Assembly (NCBI RefSeq): GCF_029714205.1
Contig: NZ_CP121648.1
Coordinates: 4,167,001 to 4,231,000, forward strand
Source: Methylobacterium sp. CB376
GTDB taxonomy: Bacteria > Pseudomonadota > Alphaproteobacteria > Rhizobiales > Beijerinckiaceae
DNA: 64,000 nt
Direction of reading: 5' to 3'
Positions 41,897 to 51,216 of the stretch are shown one piece after another; position 1 is the first letter of the stretch; each line of letters starts with the position of its first letter. A model generated the notes under the pieces. It had not been told where the DNA came from and did no database searches. It was given only the letters and a program-made list of their open reading frames with translations. The translations under genes and the position numbers were made by a program.

Positions 41897-43684
41897 ATGG
41901 CCGACGACTTCGACGCCGAGCAGAAGCGTTACCTCGAAGGATTCGCGAACGGGATCCAGGCCGTCCGCCTGACCGGCGGGATCGGCCTCGGCGGCGCGGC
42001 GGCCCCGCCGGCCGCCGAGCCGACCGGGCCCGACGCCATCCACATCAAGGCCCAGGACCGGGTCGTGAAGGCCGGCGGCAAGCTCGCCGACCAGGAGAAG
42101 TGGAAGCGCGCCGAGAACCCCTTCGACGGGCACAACCGCCTGATCGCCGAGGCCGAAACCGGCAAGGCGCCCAAGCCCGAGGACAATTTCCGCTGGCGCT
42201 ACCACGGCCTGTTCTGGGTCGCGCCGGCCCAGAACTCCTACATGTGCCGCCTGCGCATCCCGAACGGGATCCTGCAGCACTGGCAGTTCGCCGGCATCGC
42301 CGACCTCGCGGATGCCCATGGCGGCGGCTACGCCCACGTCACCACGCGGGCGAACCTGCAGGTGCGCGAGATCGCCCCCGAGCACGGCCAGCCCTTCCTC
42401 GACGGGCTCGTGGATCTCGGCCTGACCGCCCGGGGGGCCGGCGCCGACAACATCCGCAACGTCACCGGCTCGCCGACCGCCGGCATCGACGCCCAGGAAC
42501 TCCTCGACACCCGCCCCCTCGCCAGGTCCTGGCACAACTGGATCCTGAACGACCGCTCCCTGTACGGCCTGCCGCGCAAGTTCAACGTGGCGTTCGACGG
42601 CGGCGGCGTGCTGCCGGTGCTGGAGGAGACGAACGACATCGGCTTCCAGGCGGTCGAGGTGGCGGAGGGCGCCGCGGTCGCGCCGGGCCTCTGGATGCGC
42701 CTCGTGCTCGGCGGCATCACCGGCCACCGCGACATCGCCCGCGACACCGGCGTGGTGCTGCGCCCGAGCGCGTGCAACCGGGTCGCGGACGCGATCCTGC
42801 GCGTCTTCATCGAGAACGGCGACCGCACCAACCGCAACAAGGCCCGGCTGAAATACGTCCTCGACGCCTGGGGCTTCGACGCCTACCTCGCCGCCGTCGA
42901 GGACAAGCTCGGGCGCAGGCTCGACCGGGTCGATCCGGCCCATATCAGGCCCCGGGGCGGCTTCGACCGCTTCGCCCATGTCGGCGTGCATCCCCAGAAG
43001 CAGGCGGGCCTGAACTGGATCGGCGTCGTGCTGCCGGTCGGCAAGATGACGACCGACCAGATGCGCGCCCTCGCGCAGATCGCCCGGGAATGCGGCGACG
43101 GCCTGATCCGCCTCACCGTCTGGCAGAATTTCCTGATCTCGGGCGTGCCGGACGCCCGCGTGGCGGAGGTCGAGGCCCGGGTCGCGGCGCTCGGCCTGAC
43201 CACCAAGGCGTCGAGCATCCGGGCCGGCCTCGTCGCCTGCACGGGCAATCGCGGCTGCAAGTTCGCGGCCTCGGACACGAAGGGCCACGCCCTGATGATC
43301 GCCGACCACGTCGAGGCCCGGGTGAGGGACCTCGACGTGCCGGTGAACCTGCACCTGACCGGCTGCCACCATTCCTGCGCCCAGCACTACATCGGCGATA
43401 TCGGCCTGATCGGCGCCAAGGTGGTGGTGAGCGAGGAGGGCGACACCGTCGAGGGCTACGACATCGTGGTCGGCGGCGGCTTCGGCGAGGCGGCCAGGAT
43501 CGGGACCGAGATCTGGAAGGCGGTGCGGGCCGAGGAGTGCCCGGGCCGGGTGGAGGCGCTGCTGCGCGACTACCTCGCCCACCGCACCGGCCCGCAGGAG
43601 AGTTTCCAGGCCTTCACCGCCCGGCGCGGGCCGGAGGCCCTGAAGGGCCTCGCCGAGGCCCGGATGCTGGAGGCGGCCGAATGA
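41897..43684 (+). CDS. Siroheme nitrite/sulfite reductase (NirA/CysI-like)
   Basis: A 595-residue siroheme and [4Fe-4S] enzyme with two ferrite-like halves. The N-terminal half has RLRIPNGILQHWQ and HVTTRANLQVREI; the cluster/siroheme cysteines are in ACTGNRGCKFAASDTKGHA (C-x5-C) and LTGCHHSCAQHYIGDIG (C-x3-C). In this nitrate context it most likely reduces nitrite to ammonium, but sulfite cannot be excluded because the next gene is CysJ-like. An N-terminal Ala/Pro-rich insert (about 28-45) is unusual. An RBS AAGGAG precedes the ATG. Confidence 0.85.
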   Translation: MADDFDAEQKRYLEGFANGIQAVRLTGGIGLGGAAAPPAAEPTGPDAIHIKAQDRVVKAGGKLADQEKWKRAENPFDGHNRLIAEAETGKAPKPEDNFRWRYHGLFWVAPAQNSYMCRLRIPNGILQHWQFAGIADLADAHGGGYAHVTTRANLQVREIAPEHGQPFLDGLVDLGLTARGAGADNIRNVTGSPTAGIDAQELLDTRPLARSWHNWILNDRSLYGLPRKFNVAFDGGGVLPVLEETNDIGFQAVEVAEGAAVAPGLWMRLVLGGITGHRDIARDTGVVLRPSACNRVADAILRVFIENGDRTNRNKARLKYVLDAWGFDAYLAAVEDKLGRRLDRVDPAHIRPRGGFDRFAHVGVHPQKQAGLNWIGVVLPVGKMTTDQMRALAQIARECGDGLIRLTVWQNFLISGVPDARVAEVEARVAALGLTTKASSIRAGLVACTGNRGCKFAASDTKGHALMIADHVEARVRDLDVPVNLHLTGCHHSCAQHYIGDIGLIGAKVVVSEEGDTVEGYDIVVGGGFGEAARIGTEIWKAVRAEECPGRVEALLRDYLAHRTGPQESFQAFTARRGPEALKGLAEARMLEAAE

Positions 43685-43751
43685 GCGCCGCCCTCGGAGC
43701 CGCCGGCGCGGGGCCCGCCCGCGCGACCGCGTCCGCCCCGCATTCTCCCCG

Positions 43752-45383
43752 GTGACCGCCATGACCCAGCACGTCACGCCCCCCCTCGTCCTGATTCCCG
43801 AGAGCGCGCCCTTCACCGCCGACCAGCGGGCGTGGCTCTCCGGCTATTTCGCGGCGCTCCTCGGCCCGGCGCTGGAGGGCGCGACCGCGCTCGCGCCCGG
43901 CGAGGTCCCGGCCGCCGGCCCGGCGCTCGCCGACAACGGCGACGCGCCCTGGCACGACCCGTCGATCCCCCTCGGCGACCGCATGGCCATGGCCACGGAG
44001 CGCTCCGCGGCGCAGAAGCTGATGGCCGCCATGGCCCAGCAGGATTGCGGCCAGTGCGGCTACACCTGCGCCGACTACGCCAACGCCATCTTCCTCAGGA
44101 AGGAGGAGCGCCTGAACCTCTGCCAGCCCGGGGGCAAGGAGACCCTCCGGATGCTGAAGAAGCTGGAGGCGGAGGTTGCCGGCGCGGCCCCGGCGGCGCC
44201 CGCCGCGGCGGCAATAGCCGCAGAGGCCGCCCCGGCGGCCGGGGCGGCGACCGGCCCCTCCGGCTATTGCCGCGAGAACCCGGCCGAGGCGGTCTTCCTC
44301 TCCCGGCGCCGCCTCAACGCGCCCGGCGGCGAGAAGGAGACCTGGCACATCGAGATCGACCTCGCCGGCACCGGCATCGATTACGCGGTCGGCGATTCCC
44401 TCGGGCTGTTCCCGGCCAACGCCCCGGCCCTGGTCGACACGGTCATCGCCGAACTCGGCGCCCGGCCCGAGCGGGTCGTCGCCACCCGCTTCGGCGAGGC
44501 GACGCTGCGCGACCACCTGCTCGGCCACTACGCGCTCGGCGCGGCGCCGGACGGGCTGTTCCAGCTCCTCTCGCTCCTCACCTCGGGCCCGGCGCGCCGC
44601 AAGGCGCAGGCCCTCGCCGCCGGGGAGGATCCGGACGGCGACCTCGCCCATCTCGACGTGCTCGCGGCCCTGCACAAGTTCCCGGGCGCGCGGCCGGACG
44701 CCGAGGTCTTCCTCGAAGCCCTCGACCCGTTGCAGCCGCGCCTCTACTCGATCTCGTCGAGCCCCAAGGCCGATCCGGGCCGCGTCTCGCTCACCGTCGA
44801 CGCGGTGCGCTACAGCCACCGCTCGCGGCTGCGCCTGGGCGTCGCCTCGACCCATCTGGGCGAGCGCCTCGCCGAGGCCGCCAAGGTGAAGGTCTACCTA
44901 CAGAAGGCGCACGGGTTCGGCCTGCCGGACGATCCCGGGACGCCGATCATCATGGTCGGGCCCGGCACCGGCATCGCGCCCTTCAGGGCCTTCCTGCGCG
45001 AGCGCGCCGCCGTCAAGGCGCCGGGCCGCAACTGGCTGTTCTTCGGCCACCAGCGGCAGGCCTCGGACTTCTTCTACCGGGACGAGCTCAACGGCCTGAA
45101 GGAGGCCGGCATCCTCACGCGCCTCTCCCTCGCCTGGTCGCGCGACGGCGGCGAGAAGACCTACGTCCAGGACCGCATGCGCGAGAACGGCCGCGAGGTC
45201 TGGCGCTGGCTGGAGGAGGGCGCCCACTTCTACGTCTGCGGCGATGCCAAGCGCATGGCCAAGGACGTCGAGCGCGCGCTCATCGACATCGCCGCCAAGG
45301 AGGGCGGCCGCAGCCCCGACGACGCGGTGGCCTACCTCGCCGCCCTCAAGAAGGCCGGCCGCTACCAGGCCGACGTGTACTGA
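43752..45383 (+). CDS. CysJ-like FAD/NADPH flavoprotein with N-terminal [4Fe-4S] domain
   Basis: Up to 543 residues from GTG 43752, or 540 from ATG 43761. It lacks the flavodoxin domain of classical CysJ. Instead, residues about 95-130 carry a four-Cys Fe-S motif (DCGQCGYTCADYANAIF, then NLCQPGG), followed by an Ala-rich hinge and a ferredoxin-NADP reductase module (RLYSISSSPKADPGR, MVGPGTGIAPFRAFLRER, YVCGDAKRMAKDV). It should move electrons from NADPH to the neighbouring siroheme reductase or to NasA. Similar proteins are annotated as sulfite reductase subunit alpha. Location cytoplasmic. Confidence 0.82.
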   Translation: MTAMTQHVTPPLVLIPESAPFTADQRAWLSGYFAALLGPALEGATALAPGEVPAAGPALADNGDAPWHDPSIPLGDRMAMATERSAAQKLMAAMAQQDCGQCGYTCADYANAIFLRKEERLNLCQPGGKETLRMLKKLEAEVAGAAPAAPAAAAIAAEAAPAAGAATGPSGYCRENPAEAVFLSRRRLNAPGGEKETWHIEIDLAGTGIDYAVGDSLGLFPANAPALVDTVIAELGARPERVVATRFGEATLRDHLLGHYALGAAPDGLFQLLSLLTSGPARRKAQALAAGEDPDGDLAHLDVLAALHKFPGARPDAEVFLEALDPLQPRLYSISSSPKADPGRVSLTVDAVRYSHRSRLRLGVASTHLGERLAEAAKVKVYLQKAHGFGLPDDPGTPIIMVGPGTGIAPFRAFLRERAAVKAPGRNWLFFGHQRQASDFFYRDELNGLKEAGILTRLSLAWSRDGGEKTYVQDRMRENGREVWRWLEEGAHFYVCGDAKRMAKDVERALIDIAAKEGGRSPDDAVAYLAALKKAGRYQADVY

Positions 45384-45417
45384 GCGCAGCGCCCTCCAAT
45401 CCGCGGAAGCGTCCTTG

Positions 45418-48150
45418 ATGAACCTCCACGTCCCCGACCTCTTGCCCGACCTCTTGCCCGACCTCTTGCCCGACCTCTTGCCCGACCTCTCGCGGCTGCC
45501 GGAGCCGGTGCGCACGACCTGCCCCTATTGCGGCGTCGGCTGCGGGGTGCTCGCGCGGCCGGACGGGCAGGGGGGCGCCCGCGTCGAGGGCGATCCCGAG
45601 CACCCGGCGAATTTCGGTCGCCTCTGCTCCAAGGGCTCGGCCCTGGGGGAGACCCTCTCCCTCGACGAGCGGGTGCTCCACCCGACGGTCGCGGGCGCAC
45701 GCGTGACCTGGGACCGCGCCCTCGACGAGGTGGCGGCGCGCTTCCGGCGCGCGGCCGCCGAGCACGGCCCGGATGCGATCGCCTTCTACCTCTCCGGCCA
45801 GCTCCTGACCGAGGATTACTACGTCGCCAACAAGCTCGCGAAGGGCTTCATCGGCACCCCGCACGTCGACACCAATTCGCGGCTGTGCATGTCCTCCTCG
45901 GTGGCGGCGCACCGGCGCGCCTTCGGGTCCGACACGGTGCCGGGCTGCTACGAGGATCTCGACGAGGCCGACCTCATCGTCCTCGTCGGCTCGAACGCCG
46001 CGTGGTGCCACCCGGTCCTGTTCCGCCGCATGCTCGACGCGCGGGCGCGGCGCGGGACCAGGATCGTGGCGGTCGATCCGCGCCGCACCCAGACCGGCGA
46101 GGAGGCCGACCTCTTCCTGGGCCTGAGGCCCGGCACCGACGCGGCCCTGTTCTCCGGGCTCCTGATCCACCTCGCCGAGACCGGCGGCCTCGATTCCCGC
46201 TTCATCGCCGCGCACACGGCCGGCTTCGAGGCCGCCCTGGAGCGGGCCCGCCTCATCGCCCCCGACGCGGCCGCGACCGCCGCCGCCACGGGCCTGACCG
46301 GGGCCGAGGTCGCGACCTTCTTCGACCTGTTCCGGACCACGCCCCGCGCCGTGACGGCCTTCTCGCAGGGGGTGAACCAATCCTCCCAGGGCACCGACAA
46401 GGCCAACGCGATCATCAATTGCCACCTCGCCACCGGGCGGATCGGCCGGCCCGGCACGGGGCCGTTCTCGCTCACCGGCCAGCCCAACGCCATGGGCGGG
46501 CGGGAGGTCGGCGGGCTCGCCAACATGCTGGCGGCCCACATGCACTTCGCGCCCGAGGAGGTCGACCTGGTGCGCCGCTTCTGGGGCGCGCCGCGGATCG
46601 TCACCGGCGAGGGGCTGAAGGCCGTCTCCCTGTTCGAGGCGATCGAGCGGGGCAGGATCAAGGCCCTCTGGGTGATGGGGACGAACCCGGCCGTCTCGAT
46701 GCCGCGGGCCGACCGCGTCCGCGCCGCCCTGCGCGGCCTCGACACGCTGGTGATCGCCGAGGCCGTCGCGACCACGGACACGCTCGCGCTGCGCCGGGAC
46801 GCGATCGTGCTGCCGGCCCTCGCCTGGGGCGAGAAGGACGGCACGGTGACCAATTCCGAGCGGCGCATCTCCCGCCAGCGCCGCTTCCTGCCGGCGCCCG
46901 GCGAGGCGCGGGCCGATTGGTGGATGCTGGCGCAGGTCGGGCAGCGCCTCGGCCACCTCCAGGCCTTCGCCTGGCCGAACGTGGCGGCGGTCTTCCGCGA
47001 GCACGCCGCCCTGTCCGGCTTCGAGAATGCGGGCAGCCGCGACTTCGACCTCTCCGGCCTCGCCGAGATCCCGGACGCCGCCTACGAGGCGGCCCGGCCG
47101 GTGCAGTGGCCGCTGCCCCGCCGGGCGAAGGGCGGGCAGGCCCGGCTGTTCGGGGATGGGCGCTTCTTCACCCGCGACCGGCGCGCCCGCTTCGTCGCCG
47201 TGCAGGCGCCCGCCCTGGCCCACCCGACGAGCGAGGCCTTCCCGTTCCGGCTCAATACCGGGCGGGTGCGCGACCACTGGCACACGCTGACCCGCACGGG
47301 GAGGAGCCCGAAGCTCTCGGCCCACCGCGCCGTGCCCTTCTGCGAGATCCACCCGCGGGACGCGGCCCGGATCGGCCTCTCGGACGGGGACCTCGCCCGC
47401 GTCACCACGGCCCACGGCAGCGCGGTGCTGGAGGTGATGCTGACGCCCGGCGCGCAGGAGGGCGTGCTCTTCGCCCCGATGCACTGGAGCGCGGCGACCT
47501 CCTCGGCGGGCCGCGTCGGCGCCCTGGTGCAGGGGGCGGTCGATCCGGTCTCGGGCCAGCCGGAGCTCAAGGCCACCCCGGCCGCGATCGCGCCGGTGCC
47601 GATGCGCTCGCGCGGCTTCCTGATCACCCGGGAGCCGGTGGCGGCGCCGGAGGGCTGGTGGTGGGCGCGCGCCACCATCGAGGGCGGCGTCGGGCTGATC
47701 GTGGCGACCGAGGACGGGCCGGACGAGGCGGCCGCCCTGATGCGGCGCCTGTTCCCGGACGCGTCCTTCAGCGCCTACGCGGATCCGGGCTGCGGCGTCT
47801 ACCGGGCGGCCGCCTTCGTCGAGGGGCGCCTCGTCGGGGCGCTCGCCCTCGCGCCGGCGGCCGAGCGGCCCTCCTTCGAGGCCGCGAAGGCCTTCTTCCG
47901 CACGCAGGAACTGCTCGAACCGGCGGCGCGCCGCGCCCTGATCTCGGGACGGGCGCAGAGCGGCGGCGCCGGTCCCCTGGTCTGCGCCTGCCACAATGTC
48001 GGGCGCGACGTCATCGTCGGGGCGATCAGGGGCGGCGCCCACGCCGTCGAGGCGGTCGGCGCGGCCTGCCGGGCCGGCACCAATTGCGGCTCGTGCATCC
48101 CTGAGATCCGCAAGCTGCTGGCGGCCGAACTTGCGCCGAGCCCGGCCTGA
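45418..48150 (+). CDS. nasA: Assimilatory nitrate reductase catalytic subunit with C-terminal BFD domain
   Basis: A 910-residue cytoplasmic molybdoenzyme. The N-terminal [4Fe-4S] motif is TCPYCGVGCGVL ... GRLCSKGSAL. Mo-bis-MGD regions follow (DTNSRLCMSSSVAAHRRAFG, ALWVMGTNPAVSMPRAD, RLNTGRVRDHWHTLTRTG). The C-terminus carries a BFD-like [2Fe-2S] domain (VCACHNVGRD ... GTNCGSCIPEIRKLL), as in NasA of Klebsiella and NirB. No Tat signal. The first 25 residues include LLPD repeats from a 12-bp DNA repeat. Confidence 0.94.
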   Translation: MNLHVPDLLPDLLPDLLPDLLPDLSRLPEPVRTTCPYCGVGCGVLARPDGQGGARVEGDPEHPANFGRLCSKGSALGETLSLDERVLHPTVAGARVTWDRALDEVAARFRRAAAEHGPDAIAFYLSGQLLTEDYYVANKLAKGFIGTPHVDTNSRLCMSSSVAAHRRAFGSDTVPGCYEDLDEADLIVLVGSNAAWCHPVLFRRMLDARARRGTRIVAVDPRRTQTGEEADLFLGLRPGTDAALFSGLLIHLAETGGLDSRFIAAHTAGFEAALERARLIAPDAAATAAATGLTGAEVATFFDLFRTTPRAVTAFSQGVNQSSQGTDKANAIINCHLATGRIGRPGTGPFSLTGQPNAMGGREVGGLANMLAAHMHFAPEEVDLVRRFWGAPRIVTGEGLKAVSLFEAIERGRIKALWVMGTNPAVSMPRADRVRAALRGLDTLVIAEAVATTDTLALRRDAIVLPALAWGEKDGTVTNSERRISRQRRFLPAPGEARADWWMLAQVGQRLGHLQAFAWPNVAAVFREHAALSGFENAGSRDFDLSGLAEIPDAAYEAARPVQWPLPRRAKGGQARLFGDGRFFTRDRRARFVAVQAPALAHPTSEAFPFRLNTGRVRDHWHTLTRTGRSPKLSAHRAVPFCEIHPRDAARIGLSDGDLARVTTAHGSAVLEVMLTPGAQEGVLFAPMHWSAATSSAGRVGALVQGAVDPVSGQPELKATPAAIAPVPMRSRGFLITREPVAAPEGWWWARATIEGGVGLIVATEDGPDEAAALMRRLFPDASFSAYADPGCGVYRAAAFVEGRLVGALALAPAAERPSFEAAKAFFRTQELLEPAARRALISGRAQSGGAGPLVCACHNVGRDVIVGAIRGGAHAVEAVGAACRAGTNCGSCIPEIRKLLAAELAPSPA
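45433..45492 (+). repeat. Five 12-bp tandem repeats at the nasA 5' end
   Basis: Five units of CCCGACCTCTTG (the last CCCGACCTCTCG) encode repeated PDLL tetrapeptides just upstream of the first Fe-S cysteine motif. Four units are identical, so copy number is likely to vary between strains without changing the frame. Confidence 0.9.
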
Positions 48151-48190
48151 GCGCATCGTCCCGAGCGAGAGAGTTCCGTACTTGAGGACG

Positions 48191-49684
48191 ATGAGTTCCC
48201 CCCGAACCCCGCGCGAGACGCGCTCCCCCGGCCTCGAACCGCTCGCGGTGCTGCCGGTCTTCGTGACGCTGCAGGGCAAGCGGGCGGTCCTGGCCGGCGC
48301 CGGCGGCGGCGCCGCCTGGAAGGCGAAGCTGCTCGCCGCGGCGGGCGCCCAGGTGGACGTCTACGCCCCCGACCCGACCGAGGAGATGCGCGCCGCGCCC
48401 GCCGAGGCGGTGGCCGGCCGCATCGTGCTGCACGCCCGCGACTGGAGCCCGGCCGACCTCGCGGGGGCCGCCCTGGCGATCGCCGCCCAGGAGGACGAGG
48501 GCGCGTGCGCCTGCTTCGTCGCGGCGGCGCGGCAGGCCGGCGCGATCGTCAACGCCGTCGATCGGCCGCATCTCTGCGACGTGTCCTTCGGGGCGATCGT
48601 CAACCGCTCGCCGCTCGTGGTCGGCATCTCGACCGAGGGGGCGGCCCCGGTCTTCGGCCAGACCGTGCGGGCGCGGATCGAGGCGATGCTGCCCTCCGGC
48701 TTCAAGGCCTGGGTGGCGGCGGCGCGCGACTGGCGGGCGGCGGTGAGCGCGCGCTACCACGCCTTCGCGGAGCGGCGCGCCTTCTGGGAACGCTTCGCCG
48801 ACCGCGCCTTCGCGGAGCCCGACCGGGCGCCCACCCGGGCCGATCTCGACGAGCTGACGAGAGAGGCCGATGCGGGCCCGCGCGGCGGCGCCGTCGTGCT
48901 GGTGGGGGCGGGGCCCGGGGACGCGGAGCTCCTGACGCTCAAGGCCCTGCGGGCCCTGCGCAGCGCCGACGTGATCCTGTACGACGACCTCGTGGCGCCG
49001 GAGATCCTCGACTACGCGCGGCGGGAGGCCCGCACCATGCTGGTCGGCAAGACCGGGCACGGCCCGTCCTGCCGACAGGACGACATCAACGCCCTGATGG
49101 TGAGCCTCGCGCGCTCGGGCAAGCGGGTGGTGCGGCTGAAATCCGGCGATCCGCTCGTCTTCGGCCGGGCCGGGGAGGAGATCGACGCCTGCCGGGCGGC
49201 GGGGGTGCCGGTCTCGGTGGTGCCGGGTGTGACGGCGGCGCAGGGCGCGGCGGCCTCGCTCTGCCTCTCGCTCACGCACCGCGACGCGGCGCGGCGCCTG
49301 CAATACGTGACCGGCCACGACCGCCGCGGCGCGCTGCCGGACGACCTGAACTGGGCGGCGCTCGGCGATTCCTCGGTCACGACCGTGATCTACATGCCCA
49401 AGCGCACGCTGGGCGCGCTGCTGGCCCGGGCCATCGCTGAAGGGTTGCGCCCCGACACGCCGGCGCTGGCGGTCTTCAACGCGACGCGGCCGGACCAGGC
49501 GGTGCTGCGGGGCAGCGCGACCAGCTTGGCGGAGGCGATCGCGGCGAGCGGGATCGCGGGTCCGGCGATCGTGATGGTGGGCGACGCGGTCGGTCGGGGC
49601 GCCGAGGCCCTGATCGCGGAGGCCGTGGCCGGGTTCCCGGTGGGGCCCGACGCGGGGCGGGAACCGCGCTCGCTGTCGGGGTGA
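48191..49684 (+). CDS. cysG: Siroheme synthase (CysG), trifunctional
   Basis: A 497-residue fusion: N-terminal precorrin-2 dehydrogenase/ferrochelatase (VFVTLQGKRAVLAGAGGGAAWKA; CDVSFGAIVNRSPLVVGIST) and C-terminal uroporphyrinogen-III methyltransferase (VVLVGAGPGDAELLTLKA; VRLKSGDPLVFGRAGEE; VPGVTAAQGAAASL). It makes siroheme from uroporphyrinogen III for the nitrite/sulfite reductase encoded 6 kb upstream in the same operon. The loop normally GGG-x-V-A-x-R-K has AGGGAAWKA here. Confidence 0.93.
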   Translation: MSSPRTPRETRSPGLEPLAVLPVFVTLQGKRAVLAGAGGGAAWKAKLLAAAGAQVDVYAPDPTEEMRAAPAEAVAGRIVLHARDWSPADLAGAALAIAAQEDEGACACFVAAARQAGAIVNAVDRPHLCDVSFGAIVNRSPLVVGISTEGAAPVFGQTVRARIEAMLPSGFKAWVAAARDWRAAVSARYHAFAERRAFWERFADRAFAEPDRAPTRADLDELTREADAGPRGGAVVLVGAGPGDAELLTLKALRALRSADVILYDDLVAPEILDYARREARTMLVGKTGHGPSCRQDDINALMVSLARSGKRVVRLKSGDPLVFGRAGEEIDACRAAGVPVSVVPGVTAAQGAAASLCLSLTHRDAARRLQYVTGHDRRGALPDDLNWAALGDSSVTTVIYMPKRTLGALLARAIAEGLRPDTPALAVFNATRPDQAVLRGSATSLAEAIAASGIAGPAIVMVGDAVGRGAEALIAEAVAGFPVGPDAGREPRSLSG

Positions 49685-49734
49685 GGCGCCGGCGCGGCGC
49701 CCCTCCGAAGGCCCGCCGGCCCGGCCCGAGAGGC

Positions 49735-49890
49735 TCAGGCGGCGAGCTTGGCGGCGATCACGTCGTTCTGGTTGCTCGCGAAGAGCGGCGCCGAGGCGGG
49801 GGTCGGGGTCAGGCGGTCGGCGGCGACGCGCACCAGCGAGGCGTTCACGGCGACGGCGGCGACGAGACCGAGCAGGGCGAAGGCGATCAT
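49735..49890 (-). CDS. Small hydrophobic protein of unknown function
   Basis: Fifty-one codons; MIAFALLGLVAAVAVNASLVRV forms one hydrophobic helix or signal-like segment, followed by a polar tail ending FASNQNDVIAAKLAA. An upstream GCCACCGATG context with GGGAGTGCCACC lies near the start. I do not recognise it. Reality rests on the start, length and the clear N-terminal helix. It is followed (upstream on the minus strand) by a 121-bp lower-GC promoter region with imperfect palindromes. Confidence 0.5.
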   Translation of the reverse strand: MIAFALLGLVAAVAVNASLVRVAADRLTPTPASAPLFASNQNDVIAAKLAA

Positions 49891-50011
49891 CGGTGGCACT
49901 CCCGAGTGGCGTTGTGCGACGCACACAATATGGCACCGCACAAAAAGCGCTGGTATGCCATATGCCAGAAGGGAGCCATGCAACGGAAGCATGACGGCAG
50001 CCTTCGACGGG

Positions 50012-50374
50012 TCAGGCCCCCTCGCTGGGCCGGCCGACCGACAGCATCTTGCGGGCCCCCCAGTGCCCCAGCCCGATCGCCGCGGCGATGAACGGGGCCG
50101 CGACGATGAGGGCGCCGAGCACCTCCGACCCGGTCAGCCAGGCCAGGAGCTTCACGGCGGCCACGAGCAGCAGGAAGCTCCCGCAGCACAGGAAGATCAG
50201 CCCGCCGCCGAAGGAGGAGCCGAGCCGCATCACCGTGCGGCGGATGCCGTCGAGTTCGTGCGCCAGGAGCGCGTATTGCGCGACCGCGAGATCGCCGGCC
50301 TCCCGGACCGCGTCGAGCATCAGCCTGACGGTCGACCTCTGATCGTCCTGAGCGATCCGCCGCGTCCGCGCCAT
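50012..50374 (-). CDS. Phage-holin-superfamily-like membrane protein
   Basis: A 120-residue protein with a soluble helical N-terminus (RRIAQDDQRSTVRLMLDAVREAGDL) and two transmembrane helices (GGGLIFLCCGSFLLLVAAVKLLAW; ALIVAAPFIAAAIGLGHWG). This layout is that of the proteobacterial putative actinobacterial-holin/YqjE-like families found outside prophages. No lysis genes are nearby, so a phage role is not indicated. Function unknown. Confidence 0.55.
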   Translation of the reverse strand: MARTRRIAQDDQRSTVRLMLDAVREAGDLAVAQYALLAHELDGIRRTVMRLGSSFGGGLIFLCCGSFLLLVAAVKLLAWLTGSEVLGALIVAAPFIAAAIGLGHWGARKMLSVGRPSEGA

Positions 50375-50558
50375 CGTCCTGCCGCCTGAAGTGAGTCGGG
50401 TCCGGGCCGACAACGGCGGCGGGCCGAGCCCGTTCCGCGGCCCCGCCCGCCTCGGGCAGCGCGCTCCCGGCATCGCCCGCGCCTCCACCGGCGGTGGCCG
50501 GTTCGGTCCTTCGGGCCGTCGCCTGGCGGCAAGCCGCCGCCGCAGGAGATCACAGGCT

Positions 50559-50575
50559 TGATTTGGGTTAAATCA
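50559..50575. promoter_or_regulatory. Candidate operator of the TetR-family repressor
   Basis: TGATTTGGGTTAAATCA is a perfect 6-5-6 palindrome (TGATTT/AAATCA) ending eight bases before the tetR ATG, in AT-rich DNA. Position and symmetry fit an autoregulatory operator; binding is inferred. Confidence 0.6.
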
Positions 50576-50583
50576 TATCCTAA

Positions 50584-51216
50584 ATGAGCACCATGAGCAC
50601 CGCAAACGCGATGCCGCACGGCCTGACGCGGGCGAGGGGGCGGCCCAGGGAATTCGACATCGATGTCGCCCTTGATCGGGCTATCTCGTATTTCCGTGAG
50701 CACGGTTATAATGGCGTCTCTATTGCCGATCTTTCGGGTGCGCTGAATTTATCCGCTGGAAGCATATATAAGGCCTTCCATAGTAAGCACGAACTATTTT
50801 GCGCGGCTCTCGACAGGTATTTAAAGCTGCGTGGCACGAGGCTATCGGAAATTGCGGGTTGCTCGGAAAGTGGTCGGGACAAGCTGCGCCGCGTTTTGGA
50901 TTTCTATGCGGAATCCTCGCACACCTCGGAAGGACGTGGCGGTTGTTTGGTGATCGTCGGCACGGTCGAACTCGGCAGTACAGATCCGGTCGTGGCCGCC
51001 AAGGTGGCCGACGCTCTGAGGCGGAACGAGGAAAGGCTGACGGTGATGATACGAGCCGGCCAGAGCGATGGCTCGATCCGCAAGGACCTGGATGCGGCGA
51101 CCACGGCGAGAGCTCTGCTCGCGATGGTTCAAGGCATGCGTGTCTTGGGTAAGACCGGACGCGAGCGTGAAGCGATGATGGCCCTCGTGGGAGTAGCCAT
51201 GCGGCTGCTCGATTAG
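50584..51216 (+). CDS. TetR/AcrR family transcriptional regulator
   Basis: A 210-residue regulator with an N-terminal HTH (DVALDRAISYFREHGYNGVSIADLSGALNLSAGSIYKAFHSK, motif at about 25-65; only the ends are conserved in detail) and a ligand domain with TetR_C features (GGCLVIVGTVELGSTDP). GC content is clearly lower than flanking genes, with codons such as TTT, ATA and GAA common. It likely controls the MFS gene downstream in the same orientation. Starts at 50584 or 50593. Confidence 0.8.
   Translation: MSTMSTANAMPHGLTRARGRPREFDIDVALDRAISYFREHGYNGVSIADLSGALNLSAGSIYKAFHSKHELFCAALDRYLKLRGTRLSEIAGCSESGRDKLRRVLDFYAESSHTSEGRGGCLVIVGTVELGSTDPVVAAKVADALRRNEERLTVMIRAGQSDGSIRKDLDAATTARALLAMVQGMRVLGKTGREREAMMALVGVAMRLLD

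Noticed and set aside
43681-43755. A 24-codon frame starting ATGA at the nitrite reductase stop
   Set aside because: The overlap looks like coupling, but the peptide is Ala/Pro-rich, has no hydrophobic or conserved feature, and the flavoprotein starts right after it.
50012-50374. Prophage holin
   Set aside because: Only the helix layout matches. There are no phage structural, lysin or integrase genes in the window.
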